NCBI GenBank assembly: GCA_951394405.1
Contig: OX596334.1
Span: forward strand, 558,001 to 622,000
Direction: 5' to 3'
DNA length: 64,000 nucleotides
From: Coprinellus micaceus
Lineage: Eukaryota; Basidiomycota; Agaricomycetes; Agaricales; Psathyrellaceae
Under the pieces are notes generated by a model. The model saw nothing but the letters and a program-made list of their open reading frames with translations, was not told the origin of the DNA and did no database searches. The position numbers and the translations under genes were made by a program. Positions 11,286 to 22,917 of this stretch are shown here, one piece after another (positions within the stretch are counted from its first letter, which is position 1; every line of letters starts with the position of its first letter).

Positions 11286-13023
11286 TGGAGGACATGCTAA
11301 GGGAGACAGCTGGTGTTTCGTCCAGTAAGAAGCAGAAGAATGTGTCTGAGGGGGGGGAGCAAGAAAAAGAGGGCTGAAAAACAGGGGAATGGAGGTGAGC
11401 CGAGCACCAAGTGTAAGCAAAACGGAGGGGAGTCTGTGGAGGGAAACCAGGCCGAGGCCAAAAAGTGAAAGACGGCAAGGACAGCCGTGGTGAAAATGAA
11501 GGGAAAGGGCAGGGAGGAGCCTGGAGCCCAGGTGACTCCCGAGGGTGTCGTTCCAACAACGGGCAAGGGTGTGAATGGAGATAAAGGCTTGGAGGAAGAC
11601 CCTTCGGAGCCCGAGGACGATGGTGTCTAGAAGGTTTGCAAGAGGGCGGAGAAGGAACAAAAAGTGTGCTGGATTTTTATTACCATACCGGCGAGGATAC
11701 AACCAGGGGGGTGATAGTCGAAGCCCGTATTTACGTGCTCGCTCCTGTCGACAAAAGTGAATCAAAGAGGGGCGCTTTGAACCGTGAGCACTTCGTAACT
11801 TGTGGTCTACGCTGAGAGTTAACTCAACTACCTTCGTTCTAGGACAAGGGTGGACAGAGGTGCATAACTACATGGTGGCCAGCTTGAATGTTTCATGCGC
11901 GGTGCTCTCACAAGCGAAACAATTTCGCTGGTACCTCCGCAAAATCAGTGCTCTCAGTCGCATGCTCATATGGAGCCTCTTCATCAATAGGAACAAGAGG
12001 ACGCGATGCCACTTCCACACCATTATGGATCGTGCTTTGGCCCATAACGACGTCCACCTGAAGATCTCGAAGACTACGTGGGAGCCAGCCCATATCGTCA
12101 CTGGCGTCAGCCTTCCACAGGATTATGCACTCTTGGCGAGCTCAGCTGCGCTCGATTCATGGGATATCTTCAAGAAGAAAGCATGCGCCTATGAGCTTGC
12201 GGGGGCTCGCGACTTGGCAGAGGTTATCCCAACCACTATTGGGAACCTGAAGGAGGGGGATTTGCTTTCGTTTTTTTGCCTTGTAAACGGGTGTTACTAC
12301 CTTGGCTGTGGATGCGACCTCCACCACGCCACCTTCGACTTCTTCCTCTGGAAAGTGGCGCCTCCCCTCTTTTCTGAGATGGTGGCCAATTCGGCTGAAT
12401 GTATCGGAACACCATGGGATGTACACCTCCGGCCTACTTTCGTCGACCTGTTCTCCAGCATGGGTTTAAGCCCTGACAATCTCGACACTGTGATGAAGTA
12501 TAACATCAAGGGTGAAAAGAATGATCTCTTGTTGGCCCCTCAATTCGTCTGCAACTTCTGGATGCTCAACCAGGCCCTGAAAGCAGCCCAGTGGAAGAAG
12601 GTCGGCCCCCCTACCCCTACGAAGCAGCGTAGACGACCAACACCAAAATACGTTGATCCGGAGGACATCGACTCAGAGGACGAGGGGTTGGTGCCCGACT
12701 CCGATTCGGACGAGGAGAACGCACTGTCACCAAAGATGCAGATGTTCCGAACCCTTTCTGGAGGCGAGGGGGAGGGAGGGGACGGTAGCCACAAGGTGGA
12801 TCCCTTTGAAGAGGAAGGCTACTTCGGTGCTGGGGGGGAGCAGGCAGGTGCACCTGGCGTGGGCAATGATGGCGAGTGGCATGAGAAGGAGGGACAGACG
12901 AGCATCGACAAATTGCTCCAGAACGTCGGGGATGACTCAAGCGAGGAGGAAGATGTTGACGTCCCCACGCATGGTCAGAGGAAGAGCTCATCTCCTCTCA
13001 GCTCACCGCCCAAATTGCCCTAA
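11286..13023 (+). pseudogene. Hypothetical acidic-tailed protein gene with broken 5' end
   Basis: A continuous frame from 11800 to 13023 (407 codons) has a globular part with no recognised domain, several conserved-looking Trp/Cys residues (for example CGCDLHH), and an acidic, Ser/Asp/Glu-rich tail from about residue 280. Upstream, a frame starting at the ATG at 11286 reads into a lysine-rich segment. It is interrupted by a run of eight Gs near 11350, where the frame shifts, and then by in-frame TGA and TAG codons near 11468 and 11627. Reading resumes in a coding-like frame near 11710-11810 before another stop. The 5' half is therefore decayed, or its introns are unusual, while the 3' half stays open. 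The KDZ-like MITE ends three bases before the first ATG and may have displaced the promoter. It could still be expressed from an internal start. Confidence 0.5.
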
Positions 13024-13499
13024 CTGATGAGCATGAGAAGTCCACCACTGATTTGTCTTTGCCTGACTCGGAGCCTCCCAAATTTGAATCTGTGGCCTGC
13101 GGTTATACCCCATCTTTCCTTCACATGTAGTACATCTGTATTTTTTCCTTTGTGTTTCATATTCACGGTGTTGTGGAATTTCAATTGGCTGTTTGGTTTG
13201 ATAGAGTCTGAAGGTGTGACGCAACATAGTAGCACGATCAAGTTGCCGAAGACCCATCAAAACGGGTGGTCCTGGGGCTCAAAATCAAGACTGAATAAAT
13301 ATATGACATGTATGATACTTGCGCTGGTGAAATGGGGGGTCAACCGTGAGCAAGGTAAATGTGTAGATTGAAAATAGACCTTGGTGGCGGGTTAGGGCAG
13401 GAAAATGATAAAAACAGGCTGAAGGCAAGGGCAGAGCTCAAGACTACTCTTGTAAGATATGATGTCATTCGGGACATCCATATTCACTGAATACAACTG
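13024..13499. other. Intergenic, nothing recognised
   Basis: 3' flank of the preceding frame. A few short frames only, with no repeat or motif that I can support. Confidence 0.4.
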
Positions 13500-13575
13500 C
13501 AGCGATCGAGAATCGAACCCTGCGAGGGTAGACAATTCGCAAAACCCTCCAACCACTCAACCATGGGATGGACAA
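13500..13575 (-). other. tRNA-like sequence with Pol III A and B boxes
   Basis: On the minus strand, TGGTTGAGTGGTTGG (13549-13563) resembles an A box and GGTTCGATTC (13510-13519) matches a B box, at a suitable distance. A GAGGGT...ACCCTC stem lies where an anticodon arm would be. The acceptor stem and T-stem do not pair properly. This is more likely a tRNA pseudogene or the head of a tRNA-derived SINE than a working tRNA. Confidence 0.45.
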
Positions 13576-13639
13576 GAATTAAACAATGACATTTAGTCGT
13601 ACGCCACAATGTTGGCTAATTCCACGCCTTGTCGCCTCG

Positions 13640-15640
13640 AATTGCAAGGTTCAGAGGACAGCTGCTGGGACAGTATGAGTGTAACCTCCTAGAGCATGGC
13701 TATATAGGCATAAACTCGCCCATGTTGCCGTGTACGACCTACCCTTGATCCTTGCCACTGTGACACAGTCTGCCACCTAAACAGGGGCTACGACCCTACA
13801 ACTGATATGCCAGGGTGTGCCACGGTACAGCCTATTGGCTGAACGGCTTTGGGGGAAGCTTACCGTGATAACACCTTCCCAGCAAGATGTGTGAGTGTAC
13901 GACTTGTTACCCAAGGTTTATGAAGGTAAGCTTCTCTGTCAACAGGGTCTCTTGGCCGCCTGAGCCTGATAACACTGGCCAGCCAAGAGTGGCCAGCATA
14001 CAGCAGATTGACCAAGGTGTACCACAGTAAGATTCATTGTTGAACGGGTTTGCCTGCAAACGTACCCTGATAACACACTGGGTGTGAGGGCTACTCGTAC
14101 AAAGTTACGGATCCTAGGCGTCTCACAGCAATGTTCTGGTCGGAAGGGTTTGCCGGCAAACATACCCTGATAACACTTTCCTGAACGGTAACTACCAAGC
14201 GTACAGCAGAAGCGTCAACATGTACCATGGTACGGTTTGGTTATGACACAGTTTGTCGAGAAGTGCTCTCCTGGAAGGAGGTACAAGCATACAACAGCTT
14301 AAGGCCACCTTATCACAGTAAGACTCGCTATCGAATGGGCTGGCCTGCAAATGTATCCCGATAATGCACTGTGTGAGAGGGCTACTTGCACAAGGTCCAA
14401 GATCCTATGCGTATGACGATAATATTGCCGTCGAACGTGTTTGGTCGCATACGTACCCTGGTAACGCTGTGTGTGTGAGGGCTACAAGTGTACCATTCCT
14501 AACCCTAGGTGTGTCACGGTAAGCCCGTGCAATGAAAGAGTTTATCGCCGAGCTTACTCTAGTAACGCTCTGCTGGGCAGAGCTACAAGCGTACAGCAGT
14601 CGGTCCTAGGTATGTCACGGTAAGCCTGTGCATTAAACTGTTTGTCCGTGAGCTTACCCTGATAATGCTTGATGTGCGGGAGCTACGAGTGTACAGTTTG
14701 TGGGCCTAATCATATCATGGTAAGCCTGGCCATTGAAGGGACTTGTCGGAGAGCTTACCCTAGTAAGACACCTTTGGGGAGACCTACGACCGTACCACGT
14801 ATGTTTCAAGGTGTATCACAATAAATCTGGCTGTCGAGGGGTTGGTCTTAAAGGTTATCCTGGTAACGCTCGACGTGCGAGACCTATGAACGCACCATTC
14901 AGGGTCCTAAGTGTATAGGTGTAAGATTGCCTGTTGAACGGGTTTGTCCAAAAGGTCATCTTGGCAACGCTCGGTGTGCGAGAGCTATGAACGTACCGTT
15001 TGAGGTCCTGAGTGTATAACAGTAAGATTGGCCGTTCACAGGGTTTGTCGGCGAGCTTACCCTGGTAATGCTCGGTGTGCGAGAGCTACAAGTGTACAGT
15101 TCTTGGGCCCAGTTGTATCATGGTAAGCCTGAGCATTGAACGGGATTGTCAATACCGTTACCCTGATAATGTTTCATGGGCGGGAGCTACGGGCATACAG
15201 TTTGTGTGCCTAGATGTATCATGGTAAGCCCGGGCACTGCCAGGGTCTGTCGGCGAGCTTACCCTGATAATGCCGTATGTGCGGGAGCTACGGGCGTACC
15301 GTTCGGGGACCTAGTCATACCATGGTAAGCCCGGGCACTGCTAGGGTCTGTTGGCGAGCTTACCCCAGTAACGCTCGGTGTCTGAGAGCAACGAGTGTAC
15401 AGTTCCTGTGCCTAGGTATATCATGGTAAGCTTGACATTGAAGGGGGGTACCTCGCGCAGCTTACCCTGTTAAAGCTCTCCTGGGGAGGCCTATGAGCTT
15501 ACGACAGCCGACCCCAGCTGTATCGAGGTAAGGTCTCTTGATGGAATTGTTTTTGCCAACGTTACCCTGATAACGGTTGGGCTAGGCGTACACCCATACA
15601 CTACCACACAACTCTGTGAGACGAAAGTTCTGGAGAATTG
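13640..15640. repeat. About 101-bp satellite array, roughly 20 diverged units
   Basis: A landmark (GCTTACCCTGATAA or variants) recurs at about 13857, 13959, 14060, 14160, 14351, 14451, 14551, 14651, 14752, 14851, 14952, 15054, 15154, 15256, 15357, 15459 and 15560. That is a steady 100-102 bp step with one degraded unit near 14260. Each unit also carries CATGGTAAGC upstream of the landmark, so GTAAGC and GCTTAC can pair within a unit. A GTGCGGGAGCTAC-like block and a GTAC-containing block follow. Units are diverged, so the array is old. No coding frame runs through it. Confidence 0.85.
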
Positions 15641-16227
15641 CCTTACACTGGTAAGCTATCTTCCGATGGGGGAAGGGCTCTGCAGATTCCGTTACAGCTT
15701 GATGGTTGAAGTGTACCATGGTAGACTCTACCGGCGCTGGTGTATGAGTATACAGCGAAACAGGGATCGGAAGGGAGGCGTATAGTCATACGCCTCCCCA
15801 AGCTCCACGCTGGGGAAGCAGTGCACGTCCTGTTACAACACATCCTTCAGAGGCGTATGGTGACAAGCCCTGCAGAGGGAGAAGTACGACGATAAGGCTG
15901 GATGAAAATCAAGAGGATAGGTACAGCCATATATAGTAGTTGATGGCGTGATCTTCAAGACGTGTTGTGAGAGTTGAGCAAGACATCATGTTGTGATGGG
16001 ACAAGGATACGTTCAGCAGTTGGCCCTGATTTTGTGGACTGAAACACAATACCAATTTTCCTCTGCACTTAATCACCTCTGGAGTCCTACCCTGCCTGCA
16101 ATGTATGAACTGAGGCTGAGGCAAATGGCTGGGATCAAATGGACCAGATAGATTAAATATACAGCCACAATACAAATTATACAATGCACCAGAGGCACTC
16201 ATGCAGGTCTGGCAATTTCAGACTACC
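15641..16227. other. Junction of satellite and duplicated NACHT 3' flank
   Basis: The first part continues as degraded satellite-like text up to about 15900. From about 16070 it matches the 3' flank of the first NACHT-ankyrin gene in reverse orientation. No gene is seen. Confidence 0.5.
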
Positions 16228-17345
16228 TCATTCTGTGATACCCCTCTGCTGAAACATCTCAACCACTTTCTGTTTCCCATAGAATTGGGCATGTTGAAGG
16301 GCAGTTCGACCTGTTTTATCTGTAGCACACACTTGAGCAAACACAAAGATACAAGGGGAAAAGACCCACTTCTTATGCTGGGGTCAGCATTGTGGTCCAG
16401 GAGGCATTCTGCAATCTCACGCCTCCACTGGTAGCATGCACTGTGAAGGGGGGTATCCCCACCATCATCTATCCCATAAATTTGAATAAAAGCAAACCTA
16501 CAATGGGGATGTACACACTTTGTAGGTTTGGGTCTGCATTGAACTCCAGAAGACATTTTGCTACCTCAATGTACTCCCACTGAGATGCCCAGTGGAGGGG
16601 GGTCGAGTCCTTATCACCTACATTGCAAAGATCAATTACCCTTGCTCTGCCAGACAGGACACAATGGCTAAAACTCACTTTTGATATTTACGTCTGCCCC
16701 ATGTTCCAGCAGAAATCGAGCAACCTCATCCTTGTCTTCCCAGGCACAGGCATGAAGAGCTGACCCATACCATCCACCTATGACCCATCCACCTTCAATC
16801 ACAACTCCATTCAGTGAGACCTTCTTGAACTCACCTTTCAAGTTAGGGTCTGCACCACATGCAAGCAGTCGGTTGACCAGGTTAACATCTCCCTTAGCAG
16901 CAGCCCAGGCAAGGGGGAAGGCATACCCGCCCCAGCCACTGACTGAGGCAGGTCGGTCAGCTGAGCAGAGTGGGATGGGTGTAGGTTGGTGGTGCACTTA
17001 CGCCAAATTGATTTGGTGGCTATAACACCATGACCAGATGTATCAGGGTGGTAGTAATTCTGAGAAAGGCACAAGGTACTGACCAACAACATTTGGATCT
17101 GCCCCCTTCTCCAGCAGAAAATAGACTGTTTTCTTGGCCTTGTAATGACATGCAGCATGAAGCGCAACCCTGATGCCATTCCCCTCCCCTGGATACATGG
17201 CATTGGAAATCAATATGTTTGTGCCATTGGAAAAACTGAAGGTTTACCTTGGAATTGAGTGTTGACATTGGCCCCTGCATTCACAAGAGCCTGGACAAGT
17301 TTCCAGTCATTTGCACGGCAGACAACTTCAAGCATGGTGCATCCA
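16070..17345 (-). repeat. Right arm of inverted segmental duplication
   Basis: Reverse-complement counterpart of 3087-4345, covering ankyrin exons, introns and 3' flank of the second NACHT-ankyrin copy. Confidence 0.75.
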
Positions 17346-18609
17346 TCTGTATTTGAGTTGGAAGTGTGCAATTGCATGGGATCAATGTTAACTGCTCAAA
17401 TATAGTGGGAAATACTGTGCTTACCACGAAATGGTTGGTTTAGTACTTCAGCATTTGTTTTGTGGAGGATATGAAGGTGGTCTTGGTTCCCAGCATGGAT
17501 AGCTATTTCAAGCACTGCTGCACCATCTAAGGACAACAATAAAATTGATACCACTTAGTAACTTGGAAACTTAAATGGAAGGCTTAATCATACCTTGAGG
17601 TGGGTGCTTCAACTCAACTCCCACATCCACAAGGAGGCGAAGTCCTTTCTGGTTCTCTATGAGAATTACCCTTTCTAGGGCCAACCAGCCACTACCTGGA
17701 TGAACAGTTGACAGGTTAAAACCAAGCAATGGACAAGAATATATACACACAACATACCTTCCATCTTTACCTGTGCACTCAATCTTGTGTCCTCAGCACC
17801 ACACCTGAGAATCTTGTTGAGGACATGGAGGTGGACATTGGTGGCAATCTTGCTGGGAAACACCAGCTGCAAATGGTTGATGACACCATCCAGCTCAATA
17901 TCATCATCCATCAACTCTGTCCAGTGCTCCACAAGAAAGTGCTGTGAATACTTGAGAGCTGGAGTAGGAGGTGTAGTGCCAGTTTTGGTTGACAATGCGA
18001 TGCACCCAAACACCAGTGGCCGATGGGTGGCAAAGAAAGGACCTGCTCGAATCTTGGAGCAAAGAAAGTCACGAAGGGAGGTGTGCCAGAGGGTGAGTGG
18101 TGTGTGATCATCACCAGGGACTTGCATTATGGCATGCAGGTTTACCAGAACATTGGTGACCTCAAACGTCTGAGCACCCACAATCTCAGCAATCTGCCCA
18201 ATAGAAAGTGGCTCAAATGCTAGTGCAATGGTGCTGAGTATGTTGGAGAAGTGAGGTAAATGAGCTGACGGCTTCAGGATGCCCACATAAAGGCTGTTGA
18301 AATCCGGGTTCATGGCCAGCACAAGCGGAAGCCGAGCCATGGGTGTGAGCCCATCATTATTACTTGTGTCAAAAAGGGCCTTGATGATTGTGGTTAGAAA
18401 GATATGGGATCCCCCAACGTGCTTGACCAGTCTTTGCTTATTGTGAGGTGATGGCCAGGAGTCGTCACAGGCTAGAACTCGGGTCTGCTTTTCTTTGGTG
18501 ATTGCCACATCCAGCGCTGCAGATATGTCGGCATCGGAGGTGTGGTTTACGAGGTCAAGCAACTTGACTTGCTGCGAGGAATGTAGGCGCTGATGAAGAT
18601 GAATTTCCA
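16228..18609 (-). pseudogene. 5'-truncated NACHT-ankyrin gene copy
   Basis: Runs leftward from 18609 to a TGA at 16228-16230. It begins abruptly inside the NACHT module, just after the sensor Arg-Val-Glu position, so Walker A and Walker B are missing. The following 300 residues align well with the first copy (LLDLV, LWHTSLRDFL, VPGDDH) and are open. Downstream, ankyrin exons again appear one repeat per exon. This copy has two extra repeat-like exons (about 17590-17690 and 17425-17525) absent from the first gene. The break coincides to the base with the tip of KDZ element A at 18610, which reads directly into the codons for E-I-H-L-H. The missing 5' half is not found in this window, so the gene cannot encode a working STAND ATPase. 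Confidence 0.85.
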
Positions 18610-19203
18610 CACCTAGGTCACCCAGCTGAGCCGGCTCTAAGCCGGACTCAGCTGGCCTCAGCTGCCTGGCTTAGAGCCGGCCAGCTGGGTCACCAGCTGA
18701 GCTGGGCTGAGTCGCGGCTCAGCTCAGAACGGTCATTCGGCTCAGCCAATGTTGCGGGCTGAGCCCAGCTGAAAGTAACTCAGCTGGGCTGAGAGTAACT
18801 CAGCTCAGCTGAGCAGTGTTTGCCACTGGCTGAGCTGGTTCGATGGGCTGCACCACCAGCTGAGCCCAGCTGAGCTATTGATGTCTGTTTGGGTCATGGT
18901 GTCTGGGGTCCCTGCCTGGCTGAGCCCTAAGGGGTGTTCGCAGCTCAGCTGGTTAAGCACTGAGCTCAGCCGCCCGATGCTATCCAGGCTCAGCGGACTG
19001 TGGCGATCAGCTGAGCCCCATAATGACGTGGCTCAGCCGGTTAAGCACTGAGCTCAGCCGCCCAATGCTATCCAGGCTCAGCCGACCGTAGTGATCAGCT
19101 GAGCCCCATAACGACGTGGCTCAGCCGGATTTGTATGCACAGCTGAGCCAGGCATAGTCGGACAGCTCAGCCAGGTTCATTTGCACAGCTCAGCTGCAGG
19201 CCA
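18610..19203. repeat. Terminal and subterminal repeat region of element A
   Basis: Dense CAGCTGAGC/GCTCAGCTG and GGCTCAGCC palindromes follow the CACCTAGG tip. Two about 110-bp internal segments (around 18945-19040 and 19020-19125) are near-identical direct repeats (TTAAGCACTGAGCTCAGCCG). Confidence 0.85.
18899..18911 (+). other. Shared KDZ-end 13-mer (element A)
   Basis: GTGTCTGGGGTCC sits about 290 bp inside the tip and is the same motif as in both ends of B and, with mismatches, in the MITE. Confidence 0.6.
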
Positions 19204-19263
19204 AGCACAAAAGTATTATATCCAGGTAACTGAGTATACATGAGCCATGTATGTAAACATAAT

Positions 19264-22200
19264 TCAGCATGGTCGTTTCCTCTTTGCTGGAGGAGCAATA
19301 TCACTCTCATCACTATCACTATTCACAGAATTTGCAGAATAGCTCCCTGTACTTTCTCCTAATCGCAAGGCCTCCATCTCCCAAAGCATGTCATTGTCCT
19401 CCTCCTCAAAGATATCTGACTCGTCGGATGAGTCGATGACTTGTCCTGGAGCTGGGTGAATGGGTGCAGCTTGGGCTTGTGAGAAGTGTTGCTCAGCTGA
19501 ACCCCAGCTGGATAATCCGTCCCCAAGTTCTGTTCCATCAAGCATGTCACACCAACATGCGCCCAGACACACAAGCCAATCACGTTTCCTTTGTAGGTAG
19601 TGAAGTAAACCACCTTTCCAAGAGTGAGCATCTGGGTGAGGCACAGGGAAGTGGGACATACCATCAGACCTAGCGATGGCATGGTCAAGCCGCTCCCATT
19701 CATTCACATACCAGGCCTGGAGGAGAACAGCCTCGCGTAACAGGTAGCACTCTTCCTCCTCACAACGGTTAATCATCAGCATAGCTGTGATACCGCTACG
19801 CACACTATCATCTCCAAGCCAACGAGGCACCTCTGAGTCCTCGTCATCCAGGCCACGGTCGTTCCAGATCGGGTCATCGACATCCAACGAGAATAAGGCA
19901 TCACAATCTAGATGTTTCGGGGTCACCGCATGACGAGGCGCTCGGCGCTTGCGAATTAACACCTCCATTTCATCGACAAGTTTATTGAAGCGTTGGGCTG
20001 TATTGATGATCGTTGGTTCGTGCCTTGCAACCTGTGAAGTGATGTGGTCGGTCAAGCGGCGGTCTATAGAGGAATGGGAAGATGATCAGCAATCAACTTT
20101 TAGGAAGGGTGAGGATAGGAGGTCATACCTGACGCTGTGGTTTGGGAATATACTCGATTGAACCTTTCCATCTCAAACTTCCGGTCTCGGAGCCGTGCCT
20201 GCAAGCGATCCTTCAATGCTCGTGCTTGCATTCGTAGCTGAAGGATTTGTTAAATACATTCTGAAGGAAGTGTACCATGCGCACCTTAAGGTATGGACTA
20301 GATTCCATCTGCTTCAGGTTTGCCTTCTCACTCACTCCCAATTGGCCTTTTTTCTGCCGAATCTGGGCAGCAACATTCTCCAGCTTCACAACCAAGTCAG
20401 TGCGGCGGTCTCCCGCATCTGCTACATCCATGCTACCTGTGTTGACAAGTCGATCCAGGCTGTCAATCTCTTTCGTGATTGACTTCTGGTACTCTACCAA
20501 GTCCAGAATAGACTTGATGGCTGCTTTCGCTAGTCCAGCCCTTGCAGCCACCAAGGGGCGAGTCTGGATACGTACCTGGTCTGCCCAAAGTGCCTGGAGG
20601 TCCTCGAGGATGAGATCGGTATCATCTAGCACCTTCTGTGCTGCGACTTTCCTACTTTTGCAAGTGTCCCACTTGCGCACCAGCCAACGAGTCAGGTCCA
20701 CAAGGCCATCATCCTGCAGGAACTGAATTTGAAGGTCCAACGTGAAAATGCGCTGATGATACTACAATGGAAGTGAATGAATGCATGAGCCAGGGGGCAG
20801 CAATGAAATAAAGTAAAACATACGCCAGAAACCCGTAGTGAAGGGATAAGGCTCTGGATACTGCTCCAGAACCTTTCACATCCTTCCCCGTCCGAAAGTC
20901 CAAACCCAACGCACTTCCGTGGATGATAGATCAATTGGCATGGCCATTGATGTCCGTACGCATGGAAGACCGAGGTACCCCAGATAATTCGGTCAACAAA
21001 GTCAGGGATGAAGTCCCACTTCATGCAGCTTCGGTGGAGCTGGCACCCAATGTCGTAGAGGATACCGACTGTCATATGCCGAGGGATTGCCTTGAAGAGC
21101 TTCAGAATCAATGCAATTGCATAGAACTGTTGTTCTCCTGGCGTCGTGACATTTGCCAGCCAGAGAACACGGTCATGGCGGCACAGCAAAGCCATGAGTC
21201 CAGTGTCTGAGAAGAAGGTGGTACTAGCCTTCAAACGGCTTCCATCAGCAGCCTTGAATGAGTCGGAGCAGGCGTCAAGAACAGATGTTGAGATCTTCAT
21301 CCCCTCTTCCACCGAATCCCCAGCAGTGGGAGCCAGGGCAGGGGGACGAGTAGGACGAGCCGATTCGACAAGATGCTTCGCCGCACGAAGCTCCTCCTCT
21401 GTCAGAAATACAGAACGGGGGTGACGAAACGGGGCGTCGCGGCCTGACCCATGGGTAGGAGTTCTTCGTTTCTGCGTGAAACAAGCATCGATACATACAA
21501 CCACGTCGGCACTAAGGAAGAATTAAATTTCAATGAGAATTAGAGAGAGAATACAAATAGAACTCACGGCGCAAGGTCGTCATGCTCAGCAACAGCTCCA
21601 AAGCAGAGGGGACAACAAGAGGCTAGGTACTGCATGACCGTCTCCTGGATACCTTCATCGTCATCATCTACCCAGTCTTCCGCATCTTCCGTTCCATCAC
21701 CAGAGGATAGCAAAGCAATCCGTTTCCTAGCGAATACATCGGCTTCCACCAACAGGAGCGCATAGTAGCGACAGGCCTTCGCGAGCTTGCGACGGGTCCG
21801 TTCCACACCAGGTATCGGGTATCCAAGACCACGGAGGTAGGAATCCAGTGCCGCCGCGAATGCAGACCGGTTCGGGGAGGATTGGAGATATAGTTCACGC
21901 GCAAACTCCAACATCCTAATGTCAAAAGCCATAGATGGACGCAGCGGCGCGGAGGGGAAGTATCCATTGGCCAGAAGCTCGTCTCCAGGTGAGCAGGAGC
22001 ACACAGAGACGACTGATATTCCTATAAATAATTCCCAATAATCAGTAGGGCCGAGCAGAGTAAATGCGAACGAAATGGGGGGACATGCCTTCGAAACCAT
22101 ACACGGTCACTTGCATGGACCGCCGACCAACGCAGGTACAACGACGTTGTGTATCTCGACTAATAAAGAGTAAGTTTTTCGACCGTCGAAGTAGATCCAT

Positions 22201-22512
22201 GTATATAGGAATCAGGGCAGGGACAAGCTCGCTCCAGCGTTCCCATTCGAGCAGTCGTTTGTCGATGTTCCGAGCCTGAGCCGATGGAGGAGTATTATCA
22301 ACAGGGCCAGGGACCCTCGAGCGCACCACCGTACGAGGTCTTCGCTGTACATACGCCTTCCCGCCAGCTCGTATGTCGACTTGGGGCCGTAGAACAAAAC
22401 CTCTCTTCTTCAGACCACGTGGGGCCTTGACCACTTCACCAGCGGGAACCCATTTCCTACGTTGCGGTGTCGACGCTGCAAGACGCGGAGCACGCGGTGC
22501 TCTGAACGACAT
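19264..22512 (-). CDS. KDZ superfamily transposase with CxC motifs (element A)
   Basis: A minus-strand gene whose exons parallel the 985-aa transposase of element B exon by exon, with roughly 85-90% similar residues by eye. It starts MSFRAPRAPRLA at 22512. CTC and CSC pairs, the CxC zinc-binding signature of fungal KDZ transposases, straddle the first intron. The RNase H-like core shows CIDACF (first Asp, near 21490), YDIGCQ (second Asp) and DGEGCERFWS (Glu). A helical region and a C-terminal tail with acidic Ser/Asp stretches end in KRKRP, a likely nuclear localisation signal. No stop or frameshift is visible in the exons, so the enzyme may be intact although its element is truncated. The family role is cut-and-paste transposition. 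Confidence 0.88.
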
Positions 22513-22917
22513 AGACAGGAAAGAGGAGAGGACACCTAACCGGGGGAGGAACCAAGAACATGAGTATCTTAAGCGGCCTATCTGAGGCAGTATCTCGGAA
22601 TATCACAGGTGCAATGTATCATAAAAGGTAATAGAAGTACAAGAGCTGTAAAAAGGAAGATTAGACCGAATTAGCTCCGTGACAATGCAAGAAACAAACA
22701 GGCTTACAGCATGTAAGATGTGACGGAGCTGCAAGACAAGGGCATATATGGCATCAAGATAGAGGCTGAAGATAGTTTAATACGGGGTGCGGCTAGGCAA
22801 TGGACAGAAATAATGGACTTACGTTCGACAGTATCAAGGAAGAAGCCAGCAAATTGCGAAAGAATTGACGAGAGTTCTAGTTTATCCAGATGAGCACAAT
22901 CATCGCAAGTTAGGGAA

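Noticed and set aside
13500..13575. Functional tRNA gene
   Set aside because: A and B boxes are present, but the acceptor and T stems do not pair.
13857..15570. CRISPR-like array
   Set aside because: Units are diverged throughout with no short constant repeat and variable spacer pattern, and the organism is eukaryotic. It is a satellite.
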